DNA from: an uncultured Luminiphilus sp.
GTDB lineage: Bacteria > Pseudomonadota > Gammaproteobacteria > Pseudomonadales > Halieaceae
Direction of reading: 5' to 3'
Assembly: GCA_938091425.1 (NCBI GenBank)
Contig: CALKHC010000140.1
Coordinates: forward strand, 1 to 40,765
Length of the DNA stretch: 40,765 bases
The position numbers and the translations under genes were made by a program. The notes beneath the pieces are model-generated. The model was not told where the DNA came from, did not search any database, and worked only from the letters and a program-made list of their open reading frames with translations. How positions within the stretch are numbered: position 1 is the first letter of the stretch; each line of letters starts with the position of its first letter. Of this stretch, positions 34,049-40,765 are shown in pieces.

Positions 34049-36495
34049 TGCGCGACGATATTCACCAGCTTCTGGGGCACGACAATCACTTTACGGATGG
34101 TCGTATTCGCCAGAAAACGCTGCACGTTCTCCTGACTTTTGGCCATCGCCTCAATTTCTGCATTGTTTGCGGAGGCGGGCACACTAATTTTGCCCCTTAC
34201 CTTACCATTGACCTGTACCACGATCTCCAACTCGTCCCGACTCAGGGCAGTGTTGTCAACCTCGGGCCACTGACTCTCTCTGAACGCTTCGCCTGTCAGG
34301 GCTTGCCACAGGTGTTCGCTGAGGTGTGGCGTAATGGGCCATAGCAACTGCAACACTGCGCGCAAGCCCTCGTCAACGACTGCACGATCACCGCTGTGCT
34401 CAGTCGGGTGGCGCCCGAGCTCATTGCAGAGCTCCATCACCGCGGCCACGGCGGTGTTGAAGGTTTGGCGACGCCCGTAATCATCGCTGATTTTGGCGAT
34501 GGTTTCATGGATTTTGCGGCGCAGATTTTTTTGCTCGCTGTTCAGTGAGTCGGGCAGTGACTCGGTACCGTCGGTGTCAAAGTCATGCACCAGCCGCCAC
34601 AACCGTCTGATAAAGCGATTGGCTCCTTCGACCCCTGAGTCTGACCACTCAAGAGACTGCTCGGGGGGGGCAGCGAACATGCTGAACAGGCGCACGGTAT
34701 CCGCACCGTAGCGGTCAATTAGCGCTTGGGGATCGACCGTGTTACCGCGGGATTTTGACATCTTGGCGCCGTCTTTCAGCACCATGCCCTGAGTCAGCAG
34801 TCGCTTGAAAGGCTCGTCACTACTCACCAATCCGGCATCTCGCATCAGTTTGTGAAAGAAACGGGAATAGAGCAGATGCAAGATGGCGTGTTCAATGCCG
34901 CCTACGTACTGATCCACTGGCAGCCAATAATTCGCTTGAGCGCTATCGATCATGCCATCGGTGTAGTGTGGGCAAGTGAAACGCGCGTAGTACCACGACG
35001 ACTGAACAAACGTGTCGAAGGTGTCGGTTTCGCGCTCGCAGTGCTGCCCCTCAAGCTCAAAGCGACGCCACTGGGGATCCGATTTGATGGGGGATGTGAC
35101 ACCGTCCATTGCCACGTCCTCGGGCAGCAATGAGGGCAGGCGGTCGGCCGGGATGGGTATGTCTCGCCCATCTTCAAGGTTAAGCATGGGGATCGGCGTT
35201 CCCCAGTAGCGTTGGCGCGATACGCCCCAGTCGCGTAATCGGAACTGCGTGGTTGTCTGGCCCATCCCCGCGGCTTCAAGCCGCGCAGCGATTCCTTCAA
35301 AGGCCTCGTCAAAGTGGCTACCATCGAACTCCGCTGACCCGGTCAGCACGCCGTATTCCGTGTAGGCGCTATCCGCGGTATTGGCTGGCTGGCCTTCGGG
35401 ATCACAGACCACCGTTTTCATTGGTAGCGAGTACTTGCGGGCAAACTCCCAATCCCGCTCATCGTGCGCTGGTACCGCCATCACCGCGCCTGAGCCGTAA
35501 TCCATCAGCACATAGTTGGCGACCCAGACAGGGATGGCCTCGCCCGTCAGTGGGTGTGTGGCGCGCAAGCCGGTATCCATACCCAGCTTCTCGGCCTGCG
35601 CCATATCGGCCTCGGCCACGGATGTCTGCTTGCAGGCGGCGATGAATTGGGCGAGTTCAGTATTGCTCTCAGCCAGTGCCAGCGTAATCGGATGTTCCGC
35701 GGCAAGACTCACGTAGGTCACTCCATAGAGCGTATCGGGCCGGGTGGTATAGACCTCGATGCGGTCGAGGTTCGCAACCATTTCATCCAACCCAAACGCC
35801 AGTTCCACGCCGCGACTCTTTCCGATCCAGTTTCGCTGCATGGTGCGCACGGCTTCGGGCCAGCCGTCTAACGTGTCCAAGCCCTCCAGCAATTCTTCCG
35901 CATAGGCAGTAATGCGAATAAACCATTGCGGAATCTCGCGCCTCTCGACGACGGCGCCGGAGCGCCATCCGCGCCCATCGATGACTTGCTCATTGGCCAG
36001 CACTGTCTGGTCCACGGGATCCCAGTTCACCGTGGCCATTTTTTTGTAGACGAGGCCCCGCTCGTAGAGTTGGGTAAAAAACCATTGCTCCCACTGATAA
36101 TACTGCGGGTCGCAGGTCGCGATTTCCCTGTCCCAGTCGTAGGCGTAGCCTAATCGCTGTAATTGGGCGCGCATGTGGTCAATGTTTTCTCGGGTCCACG
36201 CGGCAGGAGCGACCCCGTTGGCAATGGCCGCATTTTCGGCCGGGAGTCCAAACGCGTCCCATCCCATAGGCTGCAGCACGTTTTTGCCTTGCATACGCTG
36301 GTAGCGTGCGATCACGTCGGCGATGGTGTAGTTGCGAACGTGACCCATGTGAAGCTTACCGCTGGGGTAAGGAAACATGGCAAGGCAGTAAAATTTTTCC
36401 CGCGCTTCATCGGGGTGCACGGCGAAACGACCGGACTCAGCCCACTCGGCCTGCAGCGCCAGTTCCAAGGTTTGCGGTGTGTATTCTTGGCTCAT
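34045..36495 (-). CDS. leuS: Leucyl-tRNA synthetase
   Basis: Class I aminoacyl-tRNA synthetase charging tRNA(Leu), 816 residues with connective editing domain. The HIGH motif is HMGH at 49-52 ([13 protein letters not shown]) and KMSKS is at 578-582. The editing-domain [12 protein letters not shown] and the [18 protein letters not shown] block are both clear. Start ATG 36495 with GAGGAA just upstream. Full length with no irregularity. Its stop overlaps lptE. Confidence 0.97.
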   Translation of the reverse strand: MSQEYTPQTLELALQAEWAESGRFAVHPDEAREKFYCLAMFPYPSGKLHMGHVRNYTIADVIARYQRMQGKNVLQPMGWDAFGLPAENAAIANGVAPAAWTRENIDHMRAQLQRLGYAYDWDREIATCDPQYYQWEQWFFTQLYERGLVYKKMATVNWDPVDQTVLANEQVIDGRGWRSGAVVERREIPQWFIRITAYAEELLEGLDTLDGWPEAVRTMQRNWIGKSRGVELAFGLDEMVANLDRIEVYTTRPDTLYGVTYVSLAAEHPITLALAESNTELAQFIAACKQTSVAEADMAQAEKLGMDTGLRATHPLTGEAIPVWVANYVLMDYGSGAVMAVPAHDERDWEFARKYSLPMKTVVCDPEGQPANTADSAYTEYGVLTGSAEFDGSHFDEAFEGIAARLEAAGMGQTTTQFRLRDWGVSRQRYWGTPIPMLNLEDGRDIPIPADRLPSLLPEDVAMDGVTSPIKSDPQWRRFELEGQHCERETDTFDTFVQSSWYYARFTCPHYTDGMIDSAQANYWLPVDQYVGGIEHAILHLLYSRFFHKLMRDAGLVSSDEPFKRLLTQGMVLKDGAKMSKSRGNTVDPQALIDRYGADTVRLFSMFAAPPEQSLEWSDSGVEGANRFIRRLWRLVHDFDTDGTESLPDSLNSEQKNLRRKIHETIAKISDDYGRRQTFNTAVAAVMELCNELGRHPTEHSGDRAVVDEGLRAVLQLLWPITPHLSEHLWQALTGEAFRESQWPEVDNTALSRDELEIVVQVNGKVRGKISVPASANNAEIEAMAKSQENVQRFLANTTIRKVIVVPQKLVNIVAQ

Positions 36496-36591
36496 TGTTC
36501 CTCAATAACAGCAACGGGAAGTGCTGGTTTTGCCCTGATTGTGCTTGTCGTTCTTCGCAGGTCCGACGGAGCCGCGCAGAGTTTACCAGTA

Positions 36592-38064
36592 TTAGGTGCG
36601 ATCCCGACCCAATACGAGGGTGATCAGGGCGAAAACCCAGACGGGCAGGCTGCCGGTCAGGGCAAAGGGGGTGTGTCCAGAGCGCGGTTGCACCGTGCCG
36701 CTGATCATCGCCTCGCTGAACTGGACTGCCGTTGAGGTGACAACGCCCTTGGCTGTGATCAGGGCGCTGACGCCGTCATTGGTTCCCCGGATCAGATCAC
36801 GTCCGAGTTCGACGGCGCGGTAGCGCGCCATTTGGAAGTGCTGCCACGGACCCGCACTTTGACCAAACCAGGTGTCATTGCTGATGGTGATGAGCAATGC
36901 CGCGTCTCGCGCATAGCGTTGCACAAAGTCCGGGTAAACAATCTCGTAGCAGATGAAGGGCGCAACCGACAGGTTGCCGGCGAGGAGAGGGCGCTGGTCG
37001 GTCGCGCCAGCTACGAACTGCGACATGGGTAGGTCGAAAAAAGCGATCACGCCTCTCAGCCAGCTCTCCAGCGGCACATACTCCCCGAAGGGCACCAGCT
37101 TCTGTTTGTGATACGTCCCGGACCCGGCGCCGAAGGCTGCGATGCTGTTAAAGCGCCCCGTTGTATCGCGGGTGGGAATGCCGGTAATAAGCGTGCTATC
37201 CAGCAGTGCGAGCCGCTGGTCGACCGGCTCAATGACATCCAGCAGTCGGTCCCGATAAACGGGCAACGCCGACTCCGGCCAGACGACCAGATCATGTTCT
37301 TGAGCGAGCGCCGCTGAACGCTCGCCAAACTCGGACAGGATTCGGTTGCGGTAACGGGGATCCCATTTTTCTTTTAATGGCACATTGGGTTGAACGATCG
37401 CAACCGTGACCGTCTCGCCAGCAGGTACGGTCCACTCGGCCCCCTGCAACAGTAGACCCGGTATCACCAGCAGGGCGACAAGCCCGCCAGTGCCCACCCA
37501 GCGCCCGGCATCGCGCGGTTGGCTTAGGGCATTGGCGATGAAACAGCCGATCGCGACAAGAAACCAGGAGGCGCCATATACCCCGACTATCGGAATCCAA
37601 CCCGCAAAGGGCGAATCGAGCGCACCATAGCCGGCGTAGAGCCAAGGGAAACCGGTGAGGAGCCAACTCCTAAGCCACTCGAAAAGGACCCATAACGAGG
37701 CAAACTGAACCGCCCGCCATGCCGGATGACGGCTTGCGAGTCGCGCAAATACCATCCCCTGTGCGGTAAAAAGCAGAGCCAGACCGCCGCAGAATAAAGT
37801 CGTGAGCCCAACTGCCAGCCAGACAGCAGTATTGCCGTAGACGTGGATACTGACATAAACCCAAGAGACCCCGGCGCCAAAGAACCCGGCGCCATAGGCA
37901 AATCCTATGCGCCATGCGTGTGTGCGCATGCTGAGGTTGAGCGCGATGTAGAAGAGCCCTGCGCTCAGCGGGATAGCAGGCCAAAAATCAACAGGAGCGA
38001 GACCGAGCGGGAAAAGGATGCCGGCCAATAGCGCGACGCCCCAGTTGGGGAAACGATGTCGCAT
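36592..38064 (-). CDS. lnt: Apolipoprotein N-acyltransferase
   Basis: Inner-membrane enzyme that adds the third acyl chain to lipoproteins. About 490 residues: eight or so membrane segments, then a nitrilase-like periplasmic domain with the Glu-Lys-Cys triad (WPESALP; KLVPFGEYVP; PFICYEIVYP). Start ATG 38064 overlaps the corC stop (TGATG); a TTG at 38067 is adjacent. A closing membrane segment lies at the C-terminus (VFALITLVLG). It likely serves the several lipoproteins of this window (LptE, lipocalin, DUF885). Confidence 0.95.
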   Translation of the reverse strand: MRHRFPNWGVALLAGILFPLGLAPVDFWPAIPLSAGLFYIALNLSMRTHAWRIGFAYGAGFFGAGVSWVYVSIHVYGNTAVWLAVGLTTLFCGGLALLFTAQGMVFARLASRHPAWRAVQFASLWVLFEWLRSWLLTGFPWLYAGYGALDSPFAGWIPIVGVYGASWFLVAIGCFIANALSQPRDAGRWVGTGGLVALLVIPGLLLQGAEWTVPAGETVTVAIVQPNVPLKEKWDPRYRNRILSEFGERSAALAQEHDLVVWPESALPVYRDRLLDVIEPVDQRLALLDSTLITGIPTRDTTGRFNSIAAFGAGSGTYHKQKLVPFGEYVPLESWLRGVIAFFDLPMSQFVAGATDQRPLLAGNLSVAPFICYEIVYPDFVQRYARDAALLITISNDTWFGQSAGPWQHFQMARYRAVELGRDLIRGTNDGVSALITAKGVVTSTAVQFSEAMISGTVQPRSGHTPFALTGSLPVWVFALITLVLGRDRT

Positions 38065-38915
38065 CAACCCGGGACGTCAGTGGCTTCGGTTGTCACACGC
38101 AAACGGGTGAGTCGGCGCTCGTCAGCGTGGATGACCTTGAACTCGAATTGATCAAGTCGAATTGACTGGTTACGGGTAGGCAGTTGTCCGAATGCGTTGA
38201 TCACAAGGCCGCCAATCGTGTCGAACTCCTCGTCGCTGAAAGTGGTGCCAAAGAATTCGTTGAATTCGTCGATCGGTGTTAGGGCCTCGACCATGAATGA
38301 GCTATCGTTGACGGGGCGAATCAGCTGCCCCTCCTCGACATCGGTCTCGTCTTCAATTTCACCGACAATCTCCTCGAGCACATCCTCGATGGTAATCAAA
38401 CCCGCGATACCACCGTACTCGTCGATCACTATCGCCATGTGGTTGCGGTTCTGCCTGAATTCGCGCAGTAACACATTGAGTCTCTTGCTCTCCGGGACGG
38501 CAATAACGGGACGCATCAATTCCGTAATGCTGGGGACGTCGCCGTCACTCTGAATCAGCGGCAGGAGGTCCTTGGCCAGCAAAATGCCGATGACGTCATC
38601 GATGCCGTCGCCGATCACCGGGTAGCGCGAGTGGCCAGCCTGCACAATTTTGGGCAGCGCTTCCTGAAGCGGTTGGTCAGAGTCAATCACAATCATCTGC
38701 GCGCGGGGAATCATGATATCCCGCACCTGCATGTCGGTCACCAGCAGCGCGCCCTCCATGATTTTGCGCGCGTCCTCATCGATGATCTCGTGCTCTTCTG
38801 CTAGTGAGAGCACACCCTCTAGGTCAGATTTGTTTTGGGGTTCGCCGCTGATGAAATGGGTCAGTCGGTCCAGCCAGGATCGCTCTTCAGAGTCTGGCTT
38901 ACGGTCGTCGTTCAC
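38064..38915 (-). CDS. corC: CorC/YbeX, CBS-domain transporter-associated protein
   Basis: 283-residue cytosolic protein with two CBS domains (about 70-190: [15 protein letters not shown] ... [28 protein letters not shown]) and a C-terminal CorC/HlyC domain ([26 protein letters not shown]). Linked to magnesium/cobalt efflux and, by its place beside ybeY, to ribosome function. GTG start overlaps the ybeY stop (GTGA). Confidence 0.94.
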   Translation of the reverse strand: MNDDRKPDSEERSWLDRLTHFISGEPQNKSDLEGVLSLAEEHEIIDEDARKIMEGALLVTDMQVRDIMIPRAQMIVIDSDQPLQEALPKIVQAGHSRYPVIGDGIDDVIGILLAKDLLPLIQSDGDVPSITELMRPVIAVPESKRLNVLLREFRQNRNHMAIVIDEYGGIAGLITIEDVLEEIVGEIEDETDVEEGQLIRPVNDSSFMVEALTPIDEFNEFFGTTFSDEEFDTIGGLVINAFGQLPTRNQSIRLDQFEFKVIHADERRLTRLRVTTEATDVPG

Positions 38916-39400
38916 GTTGGTGAGCCCTCCGGGGGCTGTTCATGGTCATAGGGGTTGGGAAAGCCCAAGTGCCCGAGCAAATCGATCTCGAGTGCTTCCA
39001 TCTGTGCGGCTTCCGCGGGGATTTGGTGGTCATGGCCCAGTAGATGAAGGACACCATGAATAACGAGGTGCGCCCAGTGAGCCTCCTCGGATTTCTGCTG
39101 TTGCGCGGCCTCAAGCTGCACCAGCGGTGCGCAGATCACCAGATCGCCCAGCAAGCCACAGCGCGTTTCTGCCGGCACATCGGCGGGGAAGGACAGTACG
39201 TTAGTAGGGCCTGCCTTGGCGCGGTAGGTTTGATTTAGATCCGCCGCCTCCTCATTGTCAGTAATGCGGACAGACAGTTCGGGAGTCGGCTCAGGCAGAG
39301 ATGCGGTCTGTGTCAGGGTGTGTCTCACCCAGCCAAAAATAGCCTCGTCGGTGGGTGATGCGACTTCCGTCGCGCGGTCAACGGATAACAGGATATTCAC
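38912..39400 (-). CDS. ybeY: YbeY, endoribonuclease/16S rRNA maturation factor
   Basis: Zinc metalloprotein needed for 16S rRNA 3' processing and 70S quality control. The zinc motif is [12 protein letters not shown] (consensus HGxLHLxGyDH; His for Tyr is common). [28 protein letters not shown] is the other conserved block. 162 residues, normal. GTG start at 39400 overlapping the phoH stop. Confidence 0.96.
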   Translation of the reverse strand: MNILLSVDRATEVASPTDEAIFGWVRHTLTQTASLPEPTPELSVRITDNEEAADLNQTYRAKAGPTNVLSFPADVPAETRCGLLGDLVICAPLVQLEAAQQQKSEEAHWAHLVIHGVLHLLGHDHQIPAEAAQMEALEIDLLGHLGFPNPYDHEQPPEGSPT

Positions 39401-40440
39401 GGAGGGCCCTCGCCACGGGGTGACCCGTTGCCCTGCTCAAAAGCGTCGTAGGCGCTCACTACTCTCTGCACCAACGGATGCCGGACCACATCCTTATTAC
39501 CAAATTCGGTGAAGGTGATACCGGCCACCTCGTCCAGAACGGTCATGGCGTGAGTCAGGCCGCTCTGAGTGCCTTTGGGGAGATCAATCTGGCTGGTATC
39601 GCCAGTGACCACCGCCGTGGACCCGAATCCAATCCGGGTCAGGAACATTTTCATTTGTTCTCGGGTGGTGTTCTGCGCCTCGTCGAGAATGATGAACGCA
39701 TGATTGAGCGTGCGGCCGCGCATAAAGGCTAGGGGTGCGACTTCAATGATGTGCCGTTCGATGTATTTGTTGACCGTCTCAAAACCCAGCATTTCATAGA
39801 GTGCGTCGTAGAGTGGCCGCAGATAGGGGTCAACTTTCTGAGACAGGTCGCCGGGCAGGAACCCGAGGCGCTCGCCCGCCTCAACGGCCGGGCGGACCAG
39901 CAGTATGCGTTTGACCTGCTCGTTGAGTAGCGCGCGCACGGCGCAAGCGACAGCCAGATAGGTTTTGCCGGTTCCGGCAGGGCCTACGCCAAAGTTGATA
40001 TCGTGCGTGCTGATGGCCGATACATATTGACGCTGGTTTTGACCCCGCGGTCTTACCGAGAGTCGTTTGGTGCGAATGAGCCCTCCTGTATCGGTAGCCG
40101 CATCCGCAACCTGCGGGTCGCTGAGCAGCTCGAGGTCCGCTTCTTGCAGGCGGAGGTGAATACTCTCGGGACTCAGTTGCGCGCCTTTTTCGATATCCGT
40201 GTAGAGCGATGACAGCAGCGAGGCCGCGATCTGACAGCGCTCGTGCGCCCCCCGAAGTTCAAACTGATTGCTGCGGTTCTGGATCGTGATGTCCAGACGC
40301 TTTTCAATCTGCCGCAGGTGACTGTCCAACTGCCCGCAGAGAGCTGCCAGATTACGCGCGTCGTTCGGTTCGAGGGAGAGGGTGATATGTGAGGCCAGAC
40401 CCGGGGGGGTGACCTCGGGCGCCGATTGCTCTGTGTCCAA
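39397..40440 (-). CDS. phoH: PhoH-like ATPase (YbeZ)
   Basis: P-loop ATPase partner of YbeY, 347 residues. Walker A GPAGTGKT, Walker [11 protein letters not shown], and [12 protein letters not shown] are all intact, with an N-terminal KH-like region before. Start TTG 40440 is forced because a TGA lies three codons upstream. Usual gammaproteobacterial order miaB-phoH-ybeY-corC-lnt. Confidence 0.95.
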   Translation of the reverse strand: MDTEQSAPEVTPPGLASHITLSLEPNDARNLAALCGQLDSHLRQIEKRLDITIQNRSNQFELRGAHERCQIAASLLSSLYTDIEKGAQLSPESIHLRLQEADLELLSDPQVADAATDTGGLIRTKRLSVRPRGQNQRQYVSAISTHDINFGVGPAGTGKTYLAVACAVRALLNEQVKRILLVRPAVEAGERLGFLPGDLSQKVDPYLRPLYDALYEMLGFETVNKYIERHIIEVAPLAFMRGRTLNHAFIILDEAQNTTREQMKMFLTRIGFGSTAVVTGDTSQIDLPKGTQSGLTHAMTVLDEVAGITFTEFGNKDVVRHPLVQRVVSAYDAFEQGNGSPRGEGPP

Positions 40441-40519
40441 CGGTTTTCACGCCGCCTCTTTCACATTGGGAACCAAACGATACTCGCCTTGCCGGCTGAG
40501 TCAACTACCGTTTAGGGCA

Positions 40520-40765
40520 TTAAACCGATGCCATATGACGGCCCAGAAGTGAGTTGGTATAGGCCGCCGTGATCTCGACCTCGGCAAACTGGCCAATCAG
40601 GGCGGTGTTTTGACAGGCGAAATTCACCACGCGGTTGTTTTCCGTGCGCCCCGAGAGCTGACCGGGGTCTTTTTTTGCGTAGCCGGTGACCAATATGCGC
40701 TGGGTCGTGCCCACCATCGACTCTGAGATCTGCTGCGCCTGCTGTGCAATGCGCGCCTGAAGAAT
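40520..40765 (-). CDS. miaB: MiaB, tRNA methylthiotransferase (partial, C-terminus)
   Basis: Last 81 codons of MiaB, the radical SAM enzyme that makes ms2i6A37 in tRNA. The visible part is the end of the linker ([16 protein letters not shown]) and the RNA-binding TRAM domain ([35 protein letters not shown]). It continues past the window edge, and 79 bases separate it from phoH. Confidence 0.93.
   Translation of the reverse strand: MLQARIAQQAQQISESMVGTTQRILVTGYAKKDPGQLSGRTENNRVVNFACQNTALIGQFAEVEITAAYTNSLLGRHMASV

Overview
The window looks like chromosomal core sequence from a gammaproteobacterium. The gene order dksA-gluQ-cbrB-pcnB-folK (as in Pseudomonas, less cbrA) and miaB-phoH-ybeY-corC-lnt-leuS-lptE-holA is typical of the class, and the LexA boxes have the E. 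coli form CTGT-N8-ACAG. GC content is moderate to high. The mix of a Baeyer-Villiger-type monooxygenase, a D-aminoacylase-like amidohydrolase, a DUF885 lipoprotein and a periplasmic-type KatG suggests a marine group such as Halieaceae (OM60/NOR5) or a relative. That placement is an inference.

Layout. 1-4302, minus strand: folK (partial), pcnB, a CbrB-like sigma54 activator and gluQ, preceded by dksA at 4328-5119. The 330-base gap between cbrB and pcnB (1691-2020) is not empty. Read on the minus strand it holds GTTAC/GTAAC half-sites, a near-consensus sigma54 promoter, two Hfq-type A-rich motifs and a GAAA-loop hairpin, which together look like a compact CrcZ-like small RNA. The kinase gene cbrA is absent and the CbrB receiver has lost its phospho-acceptor Asp. 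The gluQ start is out of frame by one base. DksA carries a tail of nine 11-residue lysine-rich repeats.

5285-6690, plus: sfsA and an M15 carboxypeptidase. 6776-8035, minus: PPi-type phosphofructokinase. 8139-12909, plus: a tight unit of mpl, an RND/MMPL-type exporter, a YkgJ-like Cys-cluster protein and a Lon-N-domain protein, followed by an amidohydrolase. 14652-16387, minus: pyrC-rnt. 16516-19675, plus: argG, a flavin monooxygenase and a CPxCG zinc-ribbon protein.

19755-32493 holds the SOS mutasome genes imuA, imuB and dnaE2 (imuC). All three are on the minus strand and in the canonical order, but they are split into three separate transcription units. Each has its own strong LexA box, and lipocalin, DUF885 lipoprotein, exported KatG and OsmC genes lie between them. 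The box in front of imuA also sits directly before an MFS transporter start, so that gene may belong to the SOS regulon.

32451-40765, minus: the conserved block miaB (partial), phoH, ybeY, corC, lnt, leuS, lptE and holA, mostly joined by 4-5 base start/stop overlaps. It serves tRNA modification, 16S rRNA maturation, lipoprotein acylation, Leu-tRNA charging, LPS export and the replication clamp loader.

No tRNA, rRNA, insertion sequence, prophage or CRISPR array was seen. The most interesting parts are the CbrB/CrcZ-like module, the dispersed LexA-controlled mutasome and the lysine-tailed DksA.
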